64,000 nucleotides of DNA, from positions 1 to 64,000 of the forward strand of contig NZ_BOMW01000037.1 in the NCBI RefSeq assembly GCF_016862395.1. The letters are read 5' to 3'. The position numbers and the translations under genes were made by a program. Under the pieces are notes generated by a model. It made no database searches. It saw nothing but the letters and a program-made list of their open reading frames with translations, and was not told the DNA's origin. Source of the stretch: Actinoplanes siamensis (GTDB taxonomy: Bacteria; Actinomycetota; Actinomycetes; Mycobacteriales; Micromonosporaceae). This document shows positions 17,201 through 24,988 of the stretch, one piece after another (the stretch's first letter is position 1; each line of letters opens with the position of its first letter).

Positions 17201-18220
17201 GTGCCCGGCGGGCGCCGCAAACAACGGGTGTCGATGGCCGATGTGGCCAAGCTGGCCGGTGTCTCGTCGCAGACCGTGTCCCGGGTGGCCAACGGCCAGA
17301 GCGGCGTCGTCGAGTCCACCCGCGAGCTGGTGCTCGCCGCCATGCGGGAACTGGGCTACCGGCCGAACAGCGCGGCCCGGTCCCTGCGGTACGGGCGCTT
17401 CAACACGCTCGGCGTGATCCTGTTCGGACTGTCAACGACAGGCAACAGCCGTACCGTCGAGGCCATCGCCACCCAGGCGGCCGCCGAGGGATATGCGATC
17501 ACGCTGATTCCGGTCGGCGTGCCCACCCAGGACAACGTGCTGGGCGCGTTCACCCGGATGGGCGAGCTGGCGGTCGACGGCGTCATCGTGATCATCGAGG
17601 TGCACCTGCTGGACGCGGCCACCGTGGCGCTGCCGCCCGGGGTGCACGTGGTGGTGGTCGACTCGGACGCCGGCGACCGCTATCCGGTGGTCGACACCGA
17701 CCAGGCCGACGGCGCCCGGCAGGCCGTCCGGCACCTGCTCGGGCTCGGCCACCCCACGGTGTGGCACATCGCCGGGCCGGCCGAGTCGTTCTCCGCGGAG
17801 CGCCGCGCCCAGGCCTGGCGCACGGTCCTGGAGGAGGCCGGCCGGCCGGTGCCGGCGATCGGCCGGGGCGACTGGTCCGCGGAGAGCGGATACCGTGCCG
17901 GACTGGCCCTGCCGGACGAGTGCAGCGCGGTCTTCGTGGCCAACGACCAGATGGCCCTGGGGGTGCTGCGGGCCCTGCACGAGCGCGGGCGGCGGGTGCC
18001 GGCGGACGTCAGCGTGGTCGGTTTCGACGACATCGCCGAGGCGTCCTCGTTCCTGCCGCCGCTGACCACCGTGCACCAGGACTTCGCCGAGGTGGGGCGC
18101 CGCTGCGTACAGGCGCTGCTGGCGCAGATCGGCGCGGGCCCGGCCGCCCCCGGCACCGACCTGGTCCCGACGCACCTGGTGGTGCGGGGCAGCACCACCG
18201 GGTACCGGAGTGTCGGCTGA
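17201..18220 (+). CDS. LacI-family transcriptional regulator
   Basis: The 339-residue regulator has a helix-turn-helix MADVAKLAGVSSQTVSRVAN near the N-terminus, the hinge helix NSAARSLRYGR, and a periplasmic-binding-protein-like sugar domain with FVANDQMALGVLRALHERGR and VSVVGFDDIAEASSFLPPLT. It should repress sugar-utilisation genes until a sugar ligand binds; the ligand is unknown. The start is uncertain. GTG 17201 is annotated, but the only strong ribosome binding site (AAGGAG, 17155-17160) stands seven bases before an in-frame ATC at 17168. GTG 17228 and ATG 17234 are other options. Confidence 0.85.
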   Translation: MPGGRRKQRVSMADVAKLAGVSSQTVSRVANGQSGVVESTRELVLAAMRELGYRPNSAARSLRYGRFNTLGVILFGLSTTGNSRTVEAIATQAAAEGYAITLIPVGVPTQDNVLGAFTRMGELAVDGVIVIIEVHLLDAATVALPPGVHVVVVDSDAGDRYPVVDTDQADGARQAVRHLLGLGHPTVWHIAGPAESFSAERRAQAWRTVLEEAGRPVPAIGRGDWSAESGYRAGLALPDECSAVFVANDQMALGVLRALHERGRRVPADVSVVGFDDIAEASSFLPPLTTVHQDFAEVGRRCVQALLAQIGAGPAAPGTDLVPTHLVVRGSTTGYRSVG

Positions 18221-18286
18221 CCGACCCCGTGCCGGCCCCGGGTTTGTGAGGCTGTCCGTAGCGCAGCGACCGAGAGGGGAAGACCG

Positions 18287-18652
18287 ATGGACATGGCCAC
18301 ACTGCTGGACAGGGCCAAGGCGGCTACCGACAACGCAGTGGTGTCCCGGGTGTTCGGCGAGCCGGTGGAGCGGGACGGGGTGGTCCTGCTGCCGGTCGCC
18401 AAGGTCAGCGCGGGCGGCGGCGGTGGCGGCGGGAGCGGCCACGCCCAGCCCGCCGAGGGCGGCGACGCGCCGCAGGGCGAGGGCTCAGGCGTGGGGTACG
18501 GCTTGAGCGCCGCCCCGGCCGGCGTCTTCATGCTCAAGAACGGCGACGTCACCTGGAAGCCGGCGATCGACGTCAACAAGGTCATCCTGGGCGGCCAGGC
18601 GGTGGCGATCGTCGCTCTCCTGGTGGCCCGCTCGGTGCTGCGCCGCCGCTGA
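18287..18652 (+). CDS. GerW-family (YtfJ-like) sporulation protein
   Basis: The 121-residue product follows the GerW/YtfJ pattern: a short helical start, then VFGEPVERDGVVLLPVAKVS, a long Gly-rich run, a second conserved strand pair with GVFMLKNGDVTWKPAID, and a hydrophobic C-terminal helix ending in basic residues. In Bacillus the family is needed for normal spore germination. In actinobacteria it is widespread but poorly characterised. GAGAGGGGAAGACC precedes ATG 18287. It follows the LacI gene by 66 bases, possibly on the same transcript. Confidence 0.82.
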   Translation: MDMATLLDRAKAATDNAVVSRVFGEPVERDGVVLLPVAKVSAGGGGGGGSGHAQPAEGGDAPQGEGSGVGYGLSAAPAGVFMLKNGDVTWKPAIDVNKVILGGQAVAIVALLVARSVLRRR

Positions 18653-18828
18653 CAGCCGCCGCCAGCAGTCCCTCCCCGGCGGCGAGACACCCCGAGCGCC
18701 AGCCGCAAGCACCCGGCCGGACACCGGACGCGCCTCGGCGGGCGGCAGGCACCTCTGGCGTCCAGCCGGGGACGCCTGGCTGGACGCCGGGGAGGGCCTC
18801 GGCGGGTCGGGACCGCCGGGTGGGGTGG

Positions 18829-19503
18829 TCAGGGTTCGGGGTATCTCGCGAGGCGCAGGCGGTAGGCGAAGACGGCCAGGGTGCCGGCGGCGCAGAGCAG
18901 CCAGACCACCGCGAAGTGCGCCAGGCCGTCCCACAGATAACCGGTGCCGGTGTCGTCGACCGCATAGGTGCCGACCTGCCGCACCGACCAGAACGGCATC
19001 AGCTTGGCGGCGAGGCCGGCCGGGTCGGCGAGCATCTGCACCGCGCACACGCTCAGCAGCGCGAGCGCCCCCTCCAGCTCGCGGGGCAGCAGGGCGCCCA
19101 CGAGACTGCCGAACGGGGCGGCCACCAGAGCCGCAAGCACCATCACCAGGCCGGTGGCGAACGGGTGCGCGACCCTCTGGTCGGCGACCACCAGCGCCCA
19201 GTAGCCCAGGGCCAGCAGCACGCCGGTGCCGCTCATCGCCAGCAGCCGGCCGCCGACCAGGCCGGGCACCGAGGCGCCGGAGAGCCGCAGGCGAGGGTCG
19301 ACGCCGCGGGAGGCGTTCACCACGAAGAGCGTCAGCGTGGAGATCGCCCAGCCGATGCCGAGCGCCAGCATCCGGATCGACTGGCCGGTCTGGTCCCGCC
19401 GGACCAGGTAGAACCAGAGCGGCAGGGCGATCACCAACAGCACCGCGGTCCGGCGCGGGCTGACTTCCCGGGCGGAGAGCCCGGCCACCACGAGCGCGGT
19501 CAT
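18829..19503 (-). CDS. ABC transporter permease
   Basis: The 224-residue integral membrane protein has six predicted helices and no soluble domain, typical of the permease of a two-component exporter. The ATG overlaps the stop of the upstream ATPase (ATGA), so it is the last gene of padR-ATPase-permease. The substrate is unknown; drug or lipid export is common for PadR-controlled systems. Its function depends on an ATPase that carries an apparent frameshift. Confidence 0.78.
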   Translation of the reverse strand: MTALVVAGLSAREVSPRRTAVLLVIALPLWFYLVRRDQTGQSIRMLALGIGWAISTLTLFVVNASRGVDPRLRLSGASVPGLVGGRLLAMSGTGVLLALGYWALVVADQRVAHPFATGLVMVLAALVAAPFGSLVGALLPRELEGALALLSVCAVQMLADPAGLAAKLMPFWSVRQVGTYAVDDTGTGYLWDGLAHFAVVWLLCAAGTLAVFAYRLRLARYPEP

Positions 19504-20317
19504 CGCTCCCCCAGATCCAGGACGTGGTCGACGTTGGTGAGGTCGTGGAGCAGGTGGGTGACCACGACCACGGCGCGGCCGGCGTCGCGCCAGGCGTGGA
19601 CCTGGCGCCAGAAGTCCAGGTACGTCCCCTGGTCGAAGCCCTGGTACGGCTCGTCGAGCAGCAGCAGGTCGGGCGCGTGCAGCTGGCCGAGGACCAGGTT
19701 GAGCTTCTGCCGGGTGCCGCCGGAGAGCTGCTGGACGTGCTGGGCCGGTCGGGGCGCCAGGCCAGCTTGGCGGCCAGGTGCGTGCCGGTGGAGCGGGCCC
19801 GGCCGGGGGTCACGCGGGCCGCGGCCCCGAACAGGGTGAAGTGTTCCTCGGCGGTGAGCCAGCCGGCGGTGCCGCCGTCCTGCGGGACGTAGCCGACCCG
19901 GCGGGTGCGCCGCACCGTCCCGCTGTCCGGGCGGGTCAGCCCCGCGCAGATGCGCAGCAGCGTGGACTTGCCACAGCCGTTCGCGCCGACGATCGCGGCG
20001 ACCTCGCCACCCCGTACCACCAGATCGACGTCCTGGAGGACGGCCCGGCGCCGGTAGCGTTTCCCGACGCCGGACAGGCTCAGCAGGACCGGGCCGGCCG
20101 TGTACCGGGGCGGCTCGGCGCCGACCGGGGCGGAGAGCTCGGCGACCAGGTGGCGGGCATAGAGGTGGGCCGGGCCGAAGAGGCCGGACGGGTCGGCGGC
20201 GTGCTCGGCGGCCTGCGCGGTGGTGTCCCCGGTGAGCCGGCGGGCGCGGGGCCCCGGCACGCCGAGCCGTTCCAGCTCCGCCTGGAACCGGGCGGGCCAG
20301 CTATCGTACGTACCCAT
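19500..20317 (-). pseudogene. ABC transporter ATP-binding protein, single-base frameshift
   Basis: Reading from ATG 20317 gives an N-terminal extension (about 70 residues), then VGANGCGKSTLL (Walker A) and YVPQDG (Q-loop) as far as THLAAKLAW. There the frame shifts. The signature LSGGTRQKLNL, Walker B LLLLDEPYQGFD and switch VVVVTHLLHD continue in another frame down to the TGA at 19500-19502. Restoring one C on the plus strand near 19761-19764 (a G on the coding strand) rejoins the frames as AAKLGLAPRP. Both ends remain coupled: the start overlaps padR by one base and the stop overlaps the permease. A recent mutation or a sequencing error fits better than old decay. Confidence 0.85.
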
Positions 20318-20685
20318 CAGTCGTCTCCCGTGGCCGAGAGCGGACCGGAAGCGGACAGCGGACCCGGCACCGGCCGCAGCAGCATGTCGACGCCGGCGCG
20401 GAAGCGCGCCCACTGGTCGGCCTGGACGGCCAGGACGTCGAGACCGGCCGGGGTGATCGCGTAGTACTTCCGGCGGGGCCCGGACTCGGACGGCGCCCAG
20501 GTCGGCACCGCGAGACCCTGCTCCTCGAGGCGGAGCAGCGCAGGATAGAGAGTGCCGCCGGGGACGTCGGCGACTCCGGCGGCGGCCAGCCGCTGGGCCA
20601 GGCCGTAACCGTAGTCGGGCTGCTCCCGGAGCATGGCCAGCAGGCACAGGTCGAGGAAGCCGTGCAGCCACGGCTTGGGCATCAT
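20317..20685 (-). CDS. PadR-family transcriptional regulator
   Basis: The 122-residue regulator has the PadR winged helix: LHGFLDLCLLAMLREQPDYG, GLAQRLAAAG, GGTLYPALLRLEEQG and RKYYAITPAG, with a short C-terminal dimerisation helix. PadR proteins usually repress an adjacent ABC or efflux gene and are released by its substrates. The stop and the ATPase ATG share one base (TGATG). It is divergent from the sigma-factor operon, so the roughly 95-base gap at 20686-20781 may let PadR influence both directions. A second in-frame ATG lies one codon downstream. Confidence 0.85.
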   Translation of the reverse strand: MMPKPWLHGFLDLCLLAMLREQPDYGYGLAQRLAAAGVADVPGGTLYPALLRLEEQGLAVPTWAPSESGPRRKYYAITPAGLDVLAVQADQWARFRAGVDMLLRPVPGPLSASGPLSATGDD

Positions 20686-20781
20686 GTAGTCAGGCTATCT
20701 GCTAACCAGCCTTCCTACCTAGTGGGGTCGGGAAAAAAGTCGGGCGAAGCGGTGCACAGGGACGAGGTGGGAGGCGTCGAT

Positions 20782-21303
20782 GTGGGTGTGACCTTCGAGC
20801 AATTCGCGATGGCCCGCCTGCCCAGCCTGCTGCGCTACGCGGTCGTCCTCACCGGCGACCGGCATCTCGCTCAGGACGTGGTGCAGGAGGTGCTGGCCCG
20901 CGCCCACGTCCGGTGGAAGCGGATCAGCGACGCGGACTCCCCCGAGGCGTACGTGCGGCGCATGGTGCTCAACGAGTACCTGTCCTGGCGGCGTTCCTGG
21001 GCGGTCCGCAACCTGCACCTGGCCGGTGAACGGCTGGTCGAGATCGACGACGCCCGCGGCGGGGTGCACGACCACGCCGACCGGATCGCCGAATCCGACG
21101 CGCTGTGGAACCGGCTGTCCGCGCTGGGACGGAAACAACGTGCCGTGCTCGTACTCCGCTACTACGAGCAACTGGACGATGAGACCATCGCGGACCTGCT
21201 CAACTGCTCCCCGGCCACGGTACGCAGCCAAGCATCGAAGGCACTTCGAACGCTCCGGCTGGAGTCGGAGCGACAGATTCAATTTGCCGAGGAGAAGTCG
21301 TGA
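20782..21303 (+). CDS. ECF sigma factor, SigE-type family
   Basis: The 173-residue sigma factor has region 2 (FAMARLPSLLRYAVVLTGDR, HLAQDVVQEVLARAHVRW, and SPEAYVRRMVLNEYLSWRR) and region 4 (LSALGRKQRAVLVLRYYEQL, then DETIADLLNCSPATVRSQAS). This is the actinobacterial SigE-family layout. Of several in-frame GTGs, 20782 is chosen because GGGAGG (20769-20774) lies seven bases upstream; earlier starts at 20662, 20752 and 20767 lack one. The stop overlaps the next start (GTGA). In this family the following gene commonly encodes a membrane protein that may act as regulator. The promoter it recognises was not identified. Confidence 0.88.
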   Translation: MGVTFEQFAMARLPSLLRYAVVLTGDRHLAQDVVQEVLARAHVRWKRISDADSPEAYVRRMVLNEYLSWRRSWAVRNLHLAGERLVEIDDARGGVHDHADRIAESDALWNRLSALGRKQRAVLVLRYYEQLDDETIADLLNCSPATVRSQASKALRTLRLESERQIQFAEEKS

Positions 21304-22088
21304 CCGATCACGGTGACCGGCTCCGCGCGGCCTTCGAGAGCCGCGAGTCACACACCCCTGACCCGGGCGAGGTGTACGCCCGGGTCGTCGAACTGTCCCG
21401 CAAGCACAAGTGGCGCCGTCGTGGCGCGACCGTGGCCGGGGGCACGGCGCTCGGCGCCGGCCTGATCGCCGCGGTGGTCAACCTGCCGGCCGTCCTCCCC
21501 GGTGGCCAGCAGGACGGGACCGCGGCCACGGCGCCGATCGTGGCCGCGGCCCCCGCCTCGCCGAGCGCGAGCCCCGAGCCGACCCGCGAGTGGGACGCCT
21601 ACTGGGGCGCCGGCTACGGCTACGAGGAGGCCGTCGAGCTGGCCAAGCTGTGGAACCTGCCGACCGCCGACATCGGCGCGGTCAAGGCCGAGGCCGGGCG
21701 CCGGCTGCTGGCCGGGCAGACGCTGCCGGTCCGGCCGACCCGGACCGACGAGATCCCGGACGCGGTGACCGAGTTCTTCAGCGCCGGGTACGGCTACGAC
21801 GACGCGGTCAAGCTGGCCAAGCTGTGGAAGCTGAAGACGCCGTACGACGCCAAGGTCGCCGGCGGCGAGAAGTTGCTCGCCGGCAAGAAGCTGCCGTTCA
21901 AGCCCAACCCGGCGACGGCCGAGGAGAACCAGGAGAGCGTCCGGGTGGATGCCTTCTTCAACGCCGGCTACGACTACGACGACGCGGTCAAGCTGGCCAA
22001 GCTGTGGAAGCTGAAGACGCCGTACGACGCCAAGGTCGCGGCCGGGAAGCGACTGCTCGCCGGCGAGACGCTGCCGATCAAGCCGTGA
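21300..22088 (+). CDS. Membrane protein with three extracellular tandem repeats, sigma-factor partner
   Basis: The 262-residue product has a cytosolic segment of about 45 residues, one transmembrane helix (about 46-70), a Pro/Ser/Thr linker, and three repeats of about 47 residues (roughly 98-146, 156-202 and 216-262). Each has an aromatic start, A-G-Y-x-Y-(D/E), a conserved (A)V-x-LAKLW, and a Leu-Leu-Ala-Gly then Leu-Pro ending. Copies 2 and 3 are nearly identical; copy 1 has drifted. I do not recognise the repeat. Position and topology suggest an anti-sigma or co-sensor role, but no zinc-type anti-sigma motif is present. GTGA overlaps join it to the genes on both sides. Confidence 0.8.
   Translation: MTDHGDRLRAAFESRESHTPDPGEVYARVVELSRKHKWRRRGATVAGGTALGAGLIAAVVNLPAVLPGGQQDGTAATAPIVAAAPASPSASPEPTREWDAYWGAGYGYEEAVELAKLWNLPTADIGAVKAEAGRRLLAGQTLPVRPTRTDEIPDAVTEFFSAGYGYDDAVKLAKLWKLKTPYDAKVAGGEKLLAGKKLPFKPNPATAEENQESVRVDAFFNAGYDYDDAVKLAKLWKLKTPYDAKVAAGKRLLAGETLPIKP
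21794..22039 (+). repeat. 66-bp perfect direct repeat, 180-bp period
   Basis: Bases 21794-21859 recur without change at 21974-22039, encoding YDDAVKLAKLWKLKTPYDAK and the next two residues. Perfect identity at synonymous sites points to recent duplication or gene conversion between repeats 2 and 3. Confidence 0.9.
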
Positions 22089-23131
22089 CACCGGGGTTGC
22101 GCCGGCGGACCGGCTTCGAGATCGAGCTGATGGCCCCTGCGGGGGTCAGCCGGCGCACCCTCGCCAGGGAACTGGCCGGGCGCTGTGGGGGCAGCGTCCG
22201 GCCCGTCTGGCATCACGACAGCGAACCGTCCCTGGTCCCGGGGCTGGGGCGGTTCCTGCACCTGACGCAGGCGTTCGAGGTACGCCGCCCGGACGGCGCC
22301 CTGCTGTGCACGCTCGCCGACGACATCACCCTGCTGGCCGGCCTGGACCCGGCGGCGCCCGCCCGGCCCGGATGGTTCCGCGTCCTCACCGACGACCAGC
22401 GGCTGCTCCGGCTGCTCGCCCGGCACGGCAACCCGGGCGGGACGATCGACACCGTCCTGCTGGGGACCGCCGCGCTGTGGGGCAGCGAGGTGCAGCGGCA
22501 CGGCGACGTGTACCGGCTGAACGACGCGGCAGACGTGACGATCGCCCTGGCCGCGCCGCTCGGCGGGGAGCGGGAACGGCCGTGCGAGATCATCACGCCC
22601 CCGCTCACCTCGGATTTCGAGTCCTCGCTGGAGGAGTTGCTGGCGCCGGCCCGGGAGCTCGGGTTCACCGTGCCGCGGGAGGCCGCCGTCCATCTGCATG
22701 TGGACGGCGGGCCGTTCCGCGCGCCGCGCGCGCTGGCCAATCTGGTCCGGCTGTTCGCCTACTGGCGTGAGCCGTTGCGGGCGGTGCTGCGGACCAACCC
22801 GGCGTGCCGGCGGCTCGCTCCCCTGCCGGGCCCGCTGGTCGAGGCGGTGCGGGGCATTCCGTCGTCCGGCGAACTGCGCGCGGCCGCCGAGAAGGGGAAG
22901 CTGACGAAGTACTTCGACGTGAACCTCACCCAGTTGCTCACGGACACCCCGATCCGGGACACCGTCGAGATCCGGATCCTGCCGGGGGCCATCGACGCGG
23001 CCGCGATCCTGGACCGGGCGGCGCTGGTGGAGCTGCTGCTGGACCGGTGTGCCGACCCCACGCCGATCCCGCCGGGCGACGATGTGGACGGGCTGCTGGA
23101 GCTGGCCGCCGAGGCGCTGGCCGATCGGTAG
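22085..23131 (+). CDS. Amidoligase-like enzyme (glutamine synthetase-fold COOH-NH2 ligase family)
   Basis: The 348-residue product begins RRRTGFEIELMAPAG, the opening of the putative amidoligase family. RPVWHHDSEPSLV, FLHLTQAFEV, ERPCEIITPPLT, AAVHLHVDGGPF and a late VEIRILPG follow; these fit the acidic and histidine metal/ATP-site residues of the family. Members are predicted to join a carboxyl to an amine with ATP, in peptide tagging or cell-wall chemistry; few have been tested. The GTG start at 22085 overlaps the repeat-protein stop (GTGA), so it is translated with the sigma factor and repeat protein. That pairing makes the repeat protein, or something it senses, a candidate substrate (inference). 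Confidence 0.75.
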   Translation: MTPGLRRRTGFEIELMAPAGVSRRTLARELAGRCGGSVRPVWHHDSEPSLVPGLGRFLHLTQAFEVRRPDGALLCTLADDITLLAGLDPAAPARPGWFRVLTDDQRLLRLLARHGNPGGTIDTVLLGTAALWGSEVQRHGDVYRLNDAADVTIALAAPLGGERERPCEIITPPLTSDFESSLEELLAPARELGFTVPREAAVHLHVDGGPFRAPRALANLVRLFAYWREPLRAVLRTNPACRRLAPLPGPLVEAVRGIPSSGELRAAAEKGKLTKYFDVNLTQLLTDTPIRDTVEIRILPGAIDAAAILDRAALVELLLDRCADPTPIPPGDDVDGLLELAAEALADR

Positions 23132-23253
23132 CTCCAGACTCTCACCCGGTCGCGGGCCGGATGTCCACGCGGCACGCACCGGATCGGGTGACAAAGCCGC
23201 TACCAACCGTTCGGCCCACTGCGGGCTTCGTGCGGGTCGGTTGTGATGGACAG

Positions 23254-23808
23254 GTGACGTACCCGCCACAGCAGTCCCCGTTCCCGCCGCCGCAGGATCC
23301 GTACGTCAGTTGTCCGCCGACGCAGCCGTGCACCGACCCGTACGGCCAACCGGGTCCGGTCCCCGATCACCAGGCCGCCGCGCCGTTCCCCGCGCCGCCG
23401 CGCCGCCCGCTCTGGCCGTGGATCGCCGCCGTGGCGGCGTTGTCGCTGCTCCTGGTCGCCGGGACCGGCTGGGTGCTGTACGACCGGGTGCTGCGCGAGG
23501 ACTCCGGGGTGGCCGCCTGCAGGGCACTGGCCGCCGAGGAGAGGAACGGCGCGAACGGCGGCGCCGACGACACGCTGACCCGCGACGAGTACGTCTCGAT
23601 GCGGAGGGTCTTCGCCGAGTCCCGGTACGCCGACCTGCGCGAGCACGGCACCAAGCTGATGGACGTCCTGTGGCAGGTGACCCAGTTGGGCAGTGACGAC
23701 GAGATGACCGCGCTGACCTACCTGCGGCCCCTGACCGAGCACGTCAGCGGCCTCCAGTCGGCCTGCGCCGACCACGGCGTCATCATCGACCTCAAGCTCA
23801 CCGACTGA
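23254..23808 (+). CDS. Pro-rich single-pass membrane protein
   Basis: The 184-residue product has a cytosolic Pro/Gln/Tyr-rich N-terminus (about 1-50), one transmembrane helix (LWPWIAAVAALSLLLVAGTG), and an extracytoplasmic helical domain of about 110 residues with two cysteines. No family is recognised; the overall type is common in actinobacteria. GTG 23254 is preferred: a GGACAG is close and the N-terminus MTYPPQQ is typical. GTG 23230 is an alternative. It lies 122 bases past the amidoligase and could extend that operon. Confidence 0.65.
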   Translation: MTYPPQQSPFPPPQDPYVSCPPTQPCTDPYGQPGPVPDHQAAAPFPAPPRRPLWPWIAAVAALSLLLVAGTGWVLYDRVLREDSGVAACRALAAEERNGANGGADDTLTRDEYVSMRRVFAESRYADLREHGTKLMDVLWQVTQLGSDDEMTALTYLRPLTEHVSGLQSACADHGVIIDLKLTD

Positions 23809-23893
23809 GCTGTCCACCGCGGACGGGGCCGCCACGACTACCGGTCCATCGAGGCCCGGATCGCGTCCGCGACCTCTTCGACGGTCTGCCCGT

Positions 23894-24097
23894 CGCTTCT
23901 TCCTCTACGTCTACGAGCCCGGCGGCAACCGCATCCAGCTCTGGGACGCCGGCGCGCGGCTGCTGCCGGCGCCCGACCACGAGGTGATCACCTGGACCGG
24001 GGCGGAACGCGCCAAGGGCCAGGCGTGTGGCCTCAAGACCATCGGGATGTTCCACACGCGCGGGACGCCACCGGTCGCCGAGCCGGAGTGGGCATGA
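23894..24097 (+). pseudogene. C-terminal remnant of a catechol 2,3-dioxygenase-like VOC protein
   Basis: The frame from 23894 to the TGA at 24095-24097 encodes RFFLYVYEPGGNRIQLWDAG, then APDHEVITWTGAERAKGQA and GLKTIGMFHTRGTPPV. This is the C-terminal end of extradiol dioxygenases of the vicinal-oxygen-chelate family. The usual metal-ligand glutamate after G-N-R is glutamine here. There is no start codon and the N-terminal two-thirds are gone. The sequence just upstream (about 23835-23893) does not continue the family. Confidence 0.8.
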
Positions 24098-24133
24098 ACC
24101 GCGACGGAGCTCGCCCGGCAGCCGCCGGCCCGC

Positions 24134-24898
24134 TCAGGCGTCGAGAAAATCGAGCAGCGCCGGTACGAACCCCGGGTCGCGCAGCGCCGACGTGTGGTCG
24201 CCGGGCACGGTCCGCAGCACCGCGTCCGGAATCGCCCCGGCCAGCACCTCCGGCCGGGTGGCCAGCGGATCCTGCGCGCCGGCCAGCACCAGCGCCGGCG
24301 CCCTGACCAGCTCCAGCGGGATCGGGTCGGCGTGCGCCGCGGCCGCCTGCGCGGCGAGCGCCAGCCGGTCCCCGCCGACCGCCTCCACGAACGCCCGGAA
24401 ACCGGCCGCCGCCGGGTCGGCGATCGCGGCGGGATCGTCGGTGCGCAGCGCGTGCAGCAGCCGCTCCCCGCCGATCACCCGGGTGTCCAGACCGCCGACC
24501 TCGACCACGCCGGCGCCCACCCCGCCGGCCACCAGGCGGCGCACCCGCGCGTCCCGGGTGGCGGTCAGCAGCGCCACGATCGCGCCCATGGAGTACCCCA
24601 CCAGATCGACCTCGGTGATCCCGAGCAGGTCGAGCAGGGCGATCACGTCGTCGGACATCCGCGACTCGCCGTACAGCGCCGGGTCGTGCGGCTTGCCGGA
24701 CCGCCCGTGGCCGCGAGCGTCGATCGCCACCACCCGGCGGCCGGCGGCGGTCAGCGCCGCCACCACACCCGGCAGCACCCAGTTGGTCCGCCCGTCCGCG
24801 ATGAAGCCGTGGTGCAGCAGCACCGGCGGCCTGGCGGACGCGGTCTCCCACAGCTCGTAGAAGATCTCCACGCCATCGCCGGATCGGAATGTCGCCAT
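24134..24898 (-). CDS. Alpha/beta hydrolase
   Basis: The 254-residue cytosolic hydrolase has the oxyanion HHGF loop, the conserved DARGHGRSGKP, the nucleophile elbow GYSMG (Ser103), an acid near GAQDPL and the catalytic histidine in GDHTSAL. Length and order match the canonical alpha/beta fold with a short lid. The substrate, an ester or C-C bond compound, is unknown. ATG 24898 (MATFRSGDG) is chosen over ATG 24916 because it gives the usual short N-terminus; neither has a strong ribosome binding site. A dioxygenase remnant lies immediately downstream, so it may be a survivor of a lost aromatic catabolic set. Confidence 0.82.
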   Translation of the reverse strand: MATFRSGDGVEIFYELWETASARPPVLLHHGFIADGRTNWVLPGVVAALTAAGRRVVAIDARGHGRSGKPHDPALYGESRMSDDVIALLDLLGITEVDLVGYSMGAIVALLTATRDARVRRLVAGGVGAGVVEVGGLDTRVIGGERLLHALRTDDPAAIADPAAAGFRAFVEAVGGDRLALAAQAAAAHADPIPLELVRAPALVLAGAQDPLATRPEVLAGAIPDAVLRTVPGDHTSALRDPGFVPALLDFLDA

Positions 24899-24988
24899 GC
24901 CGAGATCATCCAGCATGTGCGCCGGGTTCCGGAAGAGCTTCCGGCCATCCCGCCGGGGACGGCCGGCTTCGACCGGCCGCGCCGGGTC

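Noticed and set aside
19524-19892. Plus-strand 122-codon frame in the ABC ATPase region
   Set aside because: Reverse complement of the ATPase; the real motifs (LSGGTRQKLNL, LLLLDEP) are on the minus strand.
21772-22083. Direct repeats as a CRISPR array
   Set aside because: The repeats are in frame within a coding sequence with a 180-base period and encode protein repeats; there are no unique spacers of constant length.
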